Below are positions 53,731 through 64,000 of a stretch of DNA of 64,000 nt, one piece after another (the first letter of the stretch is position 1; each line of letters opens with the position of its first letter). Origin of the DNA: Leuctra nigra. Taxonomy: Eukaryota; Arthropoda; Insecta; Plecoptera; Leuctridae. The notes under the pieces were generated by a model. That model worked only from the letters and a program-made list of their open reading frames with translations, was not told where the DNA came from and searched no databases. Position numbers and translations under genes: made by a program. The stretch spans positions 17,949,705-18,013,704 of the forward strand of contig OW203769.1 of assembly GCA_934045905.1 (NCBI GenBank). Reading direction: 5' to 3'.

Positions 53731-56700
53731 GGTTATATTGAAAATATCTTCGTCTTATTGTTTGAGACTGATAATTTAAAAAATCGATTGCGTTTTCATA
53801 GGTTGCATGTGATGTCATCTCATTGTTGCCGTCGCCATCTTAATGGCACGCAGAATAGCTGTGATTCTCTGCTTTTTTGACGATATTTTATAGTTAATAA
53901 GTACCTGGGAAATTGTATAGGTATCTTTAGTACGAAGAGAAATCACTCACATTACAAAAATACATCGGTTTGCCTCAATAAAGTTATAAATCTGACACGT
54001 CAACGTGCCAACATAATGGGTGGACAATTCCATGATTTAGCATTGCTGATATAAAACAAAAGAAGTTCGTGCAAGCTATGAATAGAATTAGTTGTTACAT
54101 GTCTCGCTAGTCTTGCAGGTACCTACTTGGGGATTCTTGCCACCTTTTAGCATAGAGTTATTGGACTACACGCTTTTAACATGGATAGAAAGTTATTATT
54201 GTATAGTATTCCCGTCGTATACTTGTTCAGCGGACTGATAATAATAATAATTTAAAGCGTAAACACCTCTCTTGGTGTACGATGCAAATTTGTATGTATT
54301 GGATTAAGTACCTTATGGCAGACATACGGTTCCCAGATTCGATTCCACCGAACATACTTATGTATGTTCCAACTTTATATTTCATAGTAGTATAGTACAT
54401 TGTCTGTGAAGGAGTGGAAAAGGGTGAACATTTTTAATTTATTTTTTCTACCAACATCTTATTGAGTTGACGCTTATTGAATTGAGAGTTATAATTAAAT
54501 GTTGTTTAATGCCGCTCATCGACGAGGTTATCAGCACAAAATTAATTAAAATGATAATTGTTAATGAACGTTTGATAAAGAGCCATCTTTCTTCTTGGTG
54601 TAAATAAAGATTTGTGAGGATTATGTACATTATCGTTATTGTCCATGGCTTTCGGAAACAGACTTTTATTATTTTTGAATCTTTTTTAAATTAGAAATGC
54701 ATAAGGTACTTTAGCTTTAACGTCATTGTATTCCGATTTACATAAAATTTTAATGGCTTATTGATAATCACAATACCTAGAAAAATTATACATCCTCGTA
54801 TCTAGTTTCTGAGATCAATTGAGTTTTCTCCCCCATATTTGATCTTATGGCAGGCAAGTAAAATCGTGTCATTTTTAGGCTTTTCGAAAAAAAAAGAAAC
54901 ACGACTGCACTCTGGTGGCTATTGTGGTACTAGGTAAATGGCGGCTTTCAAGGGTGCATTTGCATAAATATAAATATAAATATTTGCTATAGTTGTTTCT
55001 TATGGCTGAAAAAGTAAATTATAACTACATTTCAATTTCGATTCTTTCTCCTGAGTTTGAGTTGTGTGAAAAACTGCCGTGAAAAACTGCACTATGGAAA
55101 CACGAACTGTAAAATCAAATAAATTAATATGTAGAATGACAGTAGCCACCTAGCCAGAAGTGGTTCCATCATGTATTGCTTATTATGATTTATGGAGATT
55201 TAATTTTGATATTCCAAGCTTTGAACAAAACAAAAAAATCTTTTCTTGGTAGACATAGACTGTCAGGAAAAAATCTATAACAATGTCAACGTGTGCTTTT
55301 TTCTAAGTTAGAAACCAAATTCGAAGTTATTTTCCTATACCTCCAAGTTAAAGTTTTGTTCATTCTCTGATGACACAAAATTAACAACTCATAGTATTGT
55401 TGAATTAATTTTTTAATTGTAATTTCAAAAATATTTATTCACATTTTTGTGAAGAAGATGAAGGACAGAAGTGATTAAAAATTTAAAACAAATTCCCCGA
55501 ATCACATTATTATTGAGAAACTGGTTCAGAATAAAAACTTGTAATTCATAGGTCATATACCCACAAAAATTACACTACTAATTACAAATGTGTCATGTTT
55601 TTTGCATAATTTACATACATGGCAAACTTCATATAGTGTCCTATCATGACCAAAGTCCCATAGAAGTTCAGATGAAGTATCTTTGTTTATCTCATCTCCA
55701 ATATCTTCCTCCTTTCATTGACTTGCCCTTACTCGCCATATTGCTGCTTCTTCTTGTCAGAAATTGTGATTTTACACCATATTCCTTATCGTATCTCCTC
55801 TGTCCATTTTTCTCTTAATAGGTAGGTCATCAGCTAAATGATTTTATCATTTGATTGATATCATTAGGTAATAATTTAAACTCCCCCATTTTATGCGCTG
55901 AATTGTCTTTCACCCTTACGATTTGTCTGCGTCTATTGACTCTCAATGGGGGGTGCACACAGTTATTAACTTGTTGCAGTCTTTTCTTCGATGGGAATAT
56001 TTTCATATTTCGTGTGGCCTATAATAATGTTAGCAATTTATCCTACTCCATCAAATGTTTGGAAAGGTGCTTTAAATATAAAAAAGGTATGCAGTGATTA
56101 AAAAAAAATGACATACCCTTTCTTCATAAAGAAATCTTTCGCATAATTGTTTGTTTATCACAAACGATAATATCGTTTTATTTACAGTAAGTTAAAACTT
56201 GTATACAGTCGTTCATCTAGAAATAAACCATACTTCTAAGGATAACATAGATACGTCTTCGTACAGGAGGTCACATTAATCTTATAAGTATATGGGATGT
56301 TCCCAGAACGCAACGAATTTTTTTGATCGTCTTTTTTCCTAACATGGATTTCCTGAAATGGCCTTGACATACTCTTCAAAATTAATTGTTACTGTGCCAG
56401 TGATCCGACAATGATTGGTAGTACTTAGCTCATCTCTTAATTTAATTAAAGCCTGCGAGATATGGTTGGCAGAGACACATTTATTTTTTATTTTCAAATG
56501 ATATATTTCATTTTATAATATTTTTATGATGGTTAAGGAGATGAAGGATTTTATTTGTTTTAACAGAAACAGATATTTCAATAATCGTTTATGTATTAAG
56601 GAAATACTGCAGAAAATGCCTGTTTACAAAATTTATAAATTAATAAAAATGTGAAAAAACTGGAATAACAGTTATAAAAATGTGCAATGGTGTCTCATAC

Positions 56701-56982
56701 TCGTTGGTCATTGTTCTCACTTGTCCGCATTTCTTATCAAAATAATTTTATGATTTACTAATTTAGCGTTTACAAATTTAAATTTGTTTTACAAAAGTAC
56801 TAAGTGGTTCGTTCAAGTTTCAAACAGCTATTATTCGTGGATATTTCCGAAATTTTAATTTATCTTTTGAAGCTATTAAAATATATATTTATTTTTGAAG
56901 CGAGTGGTTTTTAAATAGACAGTTTTGATTTTGTGTTACAACTTTATAAAATTCTTACCACGGAGCCCGACTGTGTTCTGGC
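53731..56982. other. AT-rich intergenic region
   Basis: Only the dispersed repeats at 54255 and 54778-55345 stand out. No exon with family similarity or convincing splice pair was found. Confidence 0.45.
54255..54350 (+). repeat. Second copy of the SINE-like repeat
   Basis: Shares the ACACCTCT(N)TGGTGTA start with 46060 and has a B-box-like AGATTCGATTCC. No coding content. Confidence 0.35.
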
Positions 56983-57475
56983 CCCTACAACGGAGCCTCC
57001 ATTTCCAGGACCCTCTTGACAGCATCCGCATCCAGATCGCAAATCCCGCTTTCCATGATTCCTTCCATCACGGCAGGATCGTCCAGAGCATTCTCCAGAT
57101 GCATGACGACAATTTCCTCCATTTCCAGAGATTCTTCTCTCCTTTCCTCCTCCAGCATCGCAGGGGCCGCCGCTCCCGGTGCTTCCGCCGCCTCCGCTGC
57201 TTCCTCTGCCGCTTTCCTGGCAACCGTTGCCGCCCCCCTACAAAAGCTCGGTCACCACCAGAGATTCCAATACCGCCTGCGCCGTGCCCAAGCCGGATTC
57301 CGGACTGCTTGACGAGCCTCAATCCTGTTGACCTTATCCATGTTCTGCGTGTAGTACTGTTCCTGACCCAATTCCCTCAGAGACATGGCTCCGACGCCTG
57401 CATGGACTTTTCACCGCCACTTCCGCCTCCTACAGCGCTATCTCCACCATCGCCCCCCAAGTAACACAAGATTTT
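56983..57475 (-). pseudogene. Broken coding fragment, product not recognised
   Basis: On the minus strand MSLRELGQEQYYTQNMDKVN and RIEARQAVRNPAWARRRRYW run into a TGA near 57250, then the same frame continues ARKAAEEAAEAAEAPGAAAP, EIVVMHLENALDDPAVMEG and KRVLEMEAPL-stop. A Gly/Ser-rich lead (GGGSGGEKSMQASEP) upstream is in another frame. GC content is far above the surroundings. It looks like an Ala/Glu-rich protein fragment with one stop and one frameshift: a retrocopy or transposon gene remnant. Confidence 0.4.
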
Positions 57476-57489
57476 GCTAAATCCATGGG

Positions 57490-58200
57490 CCACGAGTGGC
57501 TAACTGCTGGCCAGCCATGTGTGGCTAGCCGTTCATGGGCCATGCATGGGTCATGAGAGTTTCGCCATCACAATTAAAATCTCATGGCTAGCCACTAGTG
57601 GGCCATGAGTGTCTTGCCTTCAATAAGCCATGCATGGCTAGCCACTAGTGTGCCGTGAGTGGGCCATGACTGTGCAGCGTAGTGATGGAAATTCCATGGC
57701 TAGCCACTAGTGGGCCATGAGTGTCTTGCCTTCAATAAGCCATGCATGGCTAGCCACTAGTGTGCCGTGAGTGGGCCATGACTGTGCAGCGTAGTGATGG
57801 AAAACTCATGGCTAGCCACTAGTGGGCCATGAGTGTCTTGCCTTCAATAAGCCATGCATGGCTAGCCACTAGTGTGCCGTGAGTGGGCCATGACTGTGCA
57901 GCGTAGTGATGGAAATCCCATGGCTAGCCACTAGTGGGCCATGAGTGTCTTGCCTTCAATAAGCCATGCATGGCAAACCACTAGTGTGCCGTGAGTGGGC
58001 CATGACTGTGCAGCGTAGTGATGGAAATCCCATGGCTAGCCACTAGTGGGCCATGAGTGTCTTGCCTTCAATAAGCCATGCATGGCTAGCCACTAGTGTG
58101 CCGTGAGTGGGCCATGACTGTGCAGCGTAGTGATGGAAAACTCATGGCTAGCCACTAGTGGGCCATGAGTGTCTTGCCTTCAATAAGCCATGCATGGCTG
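57490..58200. repeat. 112-bp tandem array, about 6 copies
   Basis: CATGGCTAGCCACTAGTGGG recurs at 57583, 57695, 57807, 57919, 58031 and 58143, exactly 112 bp apart. Each unit has two diverged halves built on GGCTAGCCACTAGTG and GGGCCATGA. More degenerate copies start at 57490. Confidence 0.93.
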
Positions 58201-58279
58201 GGTGTGGAAAGCACGTAAAGGTATTGCGCGTATCAGTGCTCGCTCATAAACGAGTTACACTGAGCGTTTTCCAATTGTA

Positions 58280-60204
58280 CGATATAGACAATTTAAATAG
58301 TATGATCACGACAAATAGACAGCAGGGGAGGGTGGCGAAATCTCATGTTATAGCTAACTAATGACAAACTGGGCAACGCACAAGTTCCTCATAACGAGCC
58401 AACCTGAATATTTGAATTAAACGCCTATAAGGAGAAAGGAGTATCGTGCACTGTCAATCAGAAACTCAAGTAATGTTCAACATTCAAGCGCATCATAGTT
58501 CAAAAAATCAATACTTCATTCACTTTCCCTATTCAGAAAGATTCGTTGATTACATTCATATAAAATCTGCAGTATGGATTATTTGTGGATCAGAGAATAA
58601 TATTTGCTGAGTTGCGATGAGAAAAACAGGTCTACGGCGTCATATAATGTTCCGTTCAACTTCTTGTTGCAGCAGAAAATTTGGACATGGGTTTTGGGCA
58701 AATATACATTGTAGTTTTCGTATGCCACAGCTTTTTAGGACTGTAGGTATTGGTCCTAAAAAGCACATTATTATAAATCCGCTTGTACTTCATTTGCTAC
58801 TTCTTTATTTTCATGGTGGAAAATCCAGGCCGACAAATAATTGTAATCAATCAATAGTAATAAGTAAATAAGTAACTCAATTTCTATAAAATGGCAAAAT
58901 AAATATTATTTAGTATAATTAGCTCCGCCTACAAATGCTTAAATGCATGCAATAGATTCCGTTAATAACATAATTCTTATTCCAAAACGTCCATAATAAT
59001 AGTTTTGTAACCTGACAAGTGCCACAGGTATCTGTTGAATATCAAAATTCTACTAAAAATATTGAAATTGATAAATATATTCATGAATAAATAGGTAACC
59101 ATTGGAACGTAAGGAAACTTCTCAGAAAAGCAAGGTACTTATATATCACTGCCCAGTGGAAAGTATCGAGTTGGCCGTGAATCAATCCTAGAAAAATTAC
59201 TTGCGATAAAGCAGTTTCAACGATTTTCACTAGCATATTCTGTCAGGAAAGTGGTGAACTACTGGTGTAAAAACACTGTCAGATTATATAGATTTCGTGT
59301 GCATTTTTGAGTGATAGTTTCTCAGTGGATTACCTTACTATTTCCGCGATAACCAAGCCCATTTTAATGCTAGGTCTTCCAAATTTCGTGTGTTCCTTGT
59401 CAAATAATCACGCTTTCCGTTGATACTAACCGTGATTTTCTTGATAAAGCCATTCATTCTAAAGGTGGTTATTCAAACTTGTGGTAAAGAAGTGTGACTG
59501 CAGCTGCCCGTGAGTCATTTTTAACATTTATTTAAGCGGAATGTAGTATTTCTTTCTAAGGGGACATCCATTTAACCCACTTAGACATGTCTTAACTAGC
59601 GCCATAAAATATTTCATTACAATCCATTACGATTTGTAGTAAATACAACAGTAGTGCTCACTCATGTTTGACAAGAGAAAAAACCCGTAATCGTGCATTA
59701 GCACTTCCATGCTCACAATCATATTTTAACTGCCACAATAAAGGAATTAATTTCGTAGATAGCCAATGACATTTCCAATGGGTTAAATGCATAAAACACT
59801 TCATTGTAGTAGTAGTATTTTCTCCTAGAGCTTTCAAAATACTGCAAAAACTGATCCCCATGCCTCGTTTAGAGTGGCATTTTTACAAATTATTTTGAGA
59901 GAAAATAAACGCCAGATTAAAATATCTTTTATGGCATTTTTGCGTGTACCTATATCTAGTCTATTACTACAAAACTTTTCACTAATATTCATGGAGACTT
60001 GTAGAAACTAGAAGCAAAAGAGTATACCCTGTTTTGGGAAGAAAATTATTGAAAAAAATTTCAAAATGGCAGCCATGCAACCGACTCTTAACTATTTTAA
60101 TCTTAAACATTATGTTTCACTTCCCTTTTATAATTTTGATACCTACCTATCTATTTTATTTGTTAGTATTAACTATTAAGTGATATTATTTGATGTATTA
60201 ATTA
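58280..60204. other. AT-rich intergenic region
   Basis: No gene, array or clear inverted repeat seen, apart from the 42-bp motif that ends at 58274. Confidence 0.4.
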
Positions 60205-61180
60205 ATTGAGCGAGCGTAGCGAGCGTCACCACGGTACTCTTATGGCACTTTCTCTGTGTGTTTTTTTTTTTTTTTGTTTTTTTTTTGTTTGTTTGTTTGT
60301 TTTTTTTTTTTTTTTTGCCTGCACTGCCCAGGTCAAACCGCACAACTAATCGATCTGAAATTTTGTACACATACTAACGTATTCTATGCGATCCCTGGGA
60401 TCTTTTCTGAACAATATCCTGTGATTGGTTCAAATTTTATAAAAATTATCTTTCGATTGGTTGGTTCGATCAATTTGAAATTTAGGAAAGTCATTGCAAC
60501 CAACATTGTACCCAATCAAAAAAAAATTCAGCCAAATCCTCCAACTGGTTCAAATTTGAAACCATTTTTCCTGTGATTTTTGAAATTTAAACTGGAACCG
60601 ATTGACCGACCAACTAAAAACTTCGCATGGTCATTGGTACCAACATTTAAGGTATTTTTGCCAATTTTCACTCTAATCTGTCGTTATTTTCAAAAGTATT
60701 TGTCATTTTAGGGACTTTTTGCGTGTTGGCTGTCAAATTCACGGCGACTTCGAATCTACAAGGCAAGGTTGTTAGAGCAGAAAGTTTTAAACGATATGAA
60801 ACTAATATTGACCGTTCAACAGATTGATCTGATATTGTGTACACACTAATATCATATCATATGAGTGGTCCCAGGTATATTTTTTGAACGAGATCCTGTG
60901 ATTTTTGAAAATTAACAAGGAACCGTTCAATCATAAAGGTTTAATCGATCAACTTAAAACTTAGCAAGGATTGGCAACTTAAAACTTAGCAAGGATTGGC
61001 ACCAATATTTTTCATTTGTATACTTAATTTAAAACGGCCTATAGCCACACCACCATTTGACCTATCAAATGGTCTTCGATTAATCTGATCAATCAAACTC
61101 ATATTTTGCATGGTCGTTCAGACCAACATTGTCTCTTATTTTACAAATTTTCAGCCCTACCAGTCAAGAACATAGATGCA
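60205..61180. repeat. Degenerate dispersed repeat with GCATGGTCATTGGNACCAAC blocks
   Basis: Starts with GAGCGAGCGTAGCGAGCG and T-rich runs, then three to four diverged copies of ACCGATTGACCGA ... GCATGGTCATTGGTACC. A relative lies at 38985-39300 in COMMD2 intron 2. No coding content. Confidence 0.6.
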
Positions 61181-61701
61181 CTTATTGACAGTTTTAATAA
61201 CTGTCAGAAATGACATTTCAAAACAGAAATTCCACTGCATTCTGGGTTGCTCTATGTAGCAAAGCAAAGTTTATAGATGGCTATTCTCAATATCAAGTAA
61301 GACAGATTCTTTTCTTAGTTGATCATATTGCAATACATAATGTAGTTAAAATGTAATGTAGGTATTTCATATACATAGGTATAGGTATACCTTATCTAAA
61401 ATATTTTATTTTACGATATGGATTGTGTTTCACAGTTATGAAAACGACGTTTTGACTAGATAACATCATATTTTACACATTTCCAGCCCAATCGGTCAAG
61501 AATTTACAGACTTATTGCTGTTTTAAGTGTTTGAATATCTGTCCAAAGAGATTGATGGAAAAATATCAGTACAATAATATGTTATTTAATTGATCCAGAG
61601 TGTTTATGAAAAGTTGCAGGGAAAATTGGTAATAAATAATGTATAGTTAGTTATCTTTGATTGAATGGATCGTGCTATGATTGGCGATGTCGTGCGTGTC
61701 G

Positions 61702-63524
61702 GTGCTCGCTCATCAACGCGTTACACCGAGCGTTTTCCTAGTTATTTGTAGCTGGCAGTAGGGCACACAGTGTTACGGGGTTCACCCTACTCCTGCTGCC
61801 AGCAAATGCACAGTGTGTGTTTGAAAATAATAAATAAATAAATAATCATGGTACTTCGATATTTTAAGAACAATTCATGGAGGATTTCGTTGTATGATAT
61901 TTCAATTAATTAACCTGTCAACCAAACATCTAATTTCATTTTCAAGCTATTAATCAATTTTTTGGGGAAACCAAGGTACTGATATTGCGTAAGTCAAGAC
62001 GTTTTACATTCAAACCTATTGCAAAATATAACATGTGCTATGTTTAAAACACAGTCCCAGAACAATATATTGTTCTGGGACTGATTTTTCAAGTTGTTGA
62101 GATCAACAGATTTAGTGGTCATTAGAAATGTCACGTTGGTTGTTGTTAACTTGCGCCATGGCAAAAGTTCTAATCAACAGTTTAAATCTAGCAGATAATT
62201 AAAAACCGGTCCAAAAGTAGACAGACTCGAATTTGAAACTTACATATCGAGATTAAATCTTACCCAGAACAATAATAGTGATCTTCATTTTCTTGATGGT
62301 ATATTTTCTTTTGTTTGTCAAATTAGTGAAGGACGACCTTTCAAAGTTCTTGTGCACTCACTTACAATTTGGTTTCATTGTACCACTTGCATAATTGATA
62401 TTTAATATATCATTGACGAGCGTTTCTCTCAAACTTTGAAAGGCGTCTCACTTCTGTTATTTACACGAATTATTATCACTCACACACTTCTAGGAGAATC
62501 AATGCTCCAAATTCTCGCGTCAGTGTACCTAATCTATCTATACTAACTAAGCCTGTAATGTTTCCAAATCAGCGTTCAGTATAGCAAGTTTATTACCGCT
62601 CTTAGCTCATTTCGTACTACTTATTAGTAGAATAATGGCTTATTAAAAGTGTAAAGTGCTGCAAGCACAGGCTCTTCTGGTGGTTGTTCTAGACACTTGG
62701 TTGGCAACCAGTGTTGTAGTCGAGGGTATACGCGGGTATACGCCGTAGGACCTTAAAATTGTTTTCGACCTGTGCGTAGTAATCCTATAAATAATTGTAG
62801 GAGTAAACGCTGTTTTAAAAAATTGCCAGTTGAGGTGTAATAAATATGTTATTTGATACATAAAACCAAACATTCTATTGATTTGCTAAAGTAAACGAAA
62901 TATTTTAAAAATTTGAATTGTACTTGAAGCATGAATTAACTAATATTGAAGAAAATCGCAAGAAATATCTGGAAAAGTAAAGAAATAGAGAAAAATCAAG
63001 TTTTTTATTAGAGCAAAAAGTGTTTAAAGAAATCGTTACAATGCATCAAAACGAATGAACTGAAGGAAAATTTTCTTGGGGGCTTGGCCCCTAAACCCCG
63101 TATATTTTCCTTTGCGTGTAATTTTTTTGCGTTTACCCATAAACGGTTTTAGAACTACACCACTGTTGGCAACGATTGGACGAAATGAATTGAAAATGTG
63201 TAGGCTTACGTGTGTATAGTCACCTACTGTATGTCCTGATAAAACTTACGCCCTAAATCGCGACTACCAGTCGTACACAGACGTAGTATAAGTTGCCTAT
63301 ACAGAGAGGGGATTTGCAAGACTGGTTTTATCAATAGCTTTTATCAGGTCATATAGAGGTGGCTGTACATGATAACTACGATTTCATTGGCTGATGGTCC
63401 ACTTGACGGATTGCGATAGAATAATATGCGACAACTTTGATAAGAAAATAACATAATATCTAGCTGTAAAATATTAAAAATAAACTAGGAAAACGCTCAG
63501 TGTAACGCGTTGATGAGCGAGCAC
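61702..63524. mobile_element. 1.8-kb element bounded by 42-bp inverted repeats
   Basis: GTGCTCGCTCATCAACGCGT at 61702 is inverted at 63483-63524 with one mismatch over 42 bp. Single copies of the motif also lie at 8879-8920 and 58232-58274. No target duplication seen; contains the 62709-63165 hAT. Confidence 0.55.
62709..63165. mobile_element. Non-autonomous hAT, 457 bp
   Basis: Ends CAGTGTTGTAGT / AACTACACCACTG; perfect 8-bp duplication TTGGCAAC (62701-62708, 63166-63173). GTATACGCGGGTATACGC lies near the left end. No ORF. Confidence 0.88.
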
Positions 63525-64000
63525 GGAACATGCAACATCCCCAGTCACGATACACGACAAAGCACACGATGATTTTCTCTGCAACTTTTCAATATCCACA
63601 TAAATACTCTGGATGAATAACAGATCCATTGTGTCGTGAAGTCTTACCTACATACTTTCCCCAGAAACCTTTTGTGACATCTTATACTAAACTCGTAAAA
63701 TTACAATTAATACTTGACTGATTGGGCTTACAATACGTAAGATTTAAGATTAAGTTGGTCTTGATCACCATGCAAAATTTGAACTTAATCGGAACATTTT
63801 GATTTTCGACCAATCAGAAGATATTATTTAAACTTAAAACCAATTGGAGGATTTGGCCTTCGTACTGCCAAAAATAATTAGTACTGCATCCGATTTGATA
63901 TGCGCTAGTTTTACTGTAAATTGTGGACTGCTTGGCTGCTCTACAGGCCTTGGAGCGAAGCTTAAAGAAGGCAGTTGGGTTGAAAATGAAGTATACATCT
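63525..64000. other. Window end, no feature recognised
   Basis: AT-rich. The block ACCATGCAAAATTTGAACTTAATC resembles the motif of 60205-61180 loosely. No gene seen. Confidence 0.3.

Overview
This is a eukaryotic, almost certainly arthropod (probably insect) nuclear window: AT-rich, with spliced genes, GT-AG introns and very many transposable elements, and without operons or bacterial signals. A SINE-like core typical of arthropods (around 42463 and 50325) supports this. The order cannot be fixed from the sequence; a hemipteran-like genome is one possibility.

Two spliced minus-strand genes can be reconstructed exactly. (1) A secreted acid lipase of the LIPA/Lip3 (AB-hydrolase) family has six coding exons from 28766 down to 322. 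All phases match, giving 407 aa with signal peptide, GHSQG nucleophile elbow, and Asp and His of the triad. (2) COMMD2 has five coding exons from 40204 down to 31283 and encodes 199 aa, the length of human COMMD2. A third minus-strand, intronless ORF (40669-41178) encodes a Lys/Arg/Ser-rich, protamine-like repeat protein just upstream of COMMD2. A broken coding fragment lies at about 56983-57475.

The most striking structure is a set of minisatellites grown from exon edges of the resident genes. A 107-bp unit (about 34 copies, 2427-6076) is 30 nt of intron end with its splice acceptor plus the first 77 nt of lipase exon 4. A 61-bp unit (about 9 copies, 15697-16263) contains the lipase exon 2 3' edge with its splice donor. 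A 117-bp unit (about 4 copies, 30898-31400) contains the terminal COMMD2 exon including the stop codon. Further arrays of unknown origin lie at 27465-27830 (16 bp), 41235-41600, 42690-43570, 52335-53275 (about 67 bp, with acceptor-like tract) and 57490-58200 (112 bp).

The introns are filled with nested mobile elements. Four hAT elements have perfect 8-bp target duplications: 7663-15688, 24542-25173, 32537-36035 and 62709-63165. Two elements of a second DNA-transposon family have GGGT...ACCC ends, 4-bp target duplications (CATT, TATT), inverted repeats of about 0.84-1.2 kb, and a related protein with a CCNP zinc-binding start and a candidate DDE-type core: 18647-23962 with a full 704-aa ORF, and 33164-35804 with a deleted copy. 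A 5'-truncated LINE (11512-14570) keeps an 860-aa endonuclease/RT ORF. Many palindromic MITEs and fold-backs are present. Intron 1 of the lipase gene also holds a degenerate tandem repeat whose units carry an ETS-CRE composite (CCGGAAGTGACGTCA) and a YY1-like GCCGCCATT.

From 41.6 kb to the end no intact gene is recognisable. This part is arrays, tRNA/SINE-derived pieces, a 7.1-kb element with subterminal iterons (46638-53730), and AT-rich intergenic DNA.
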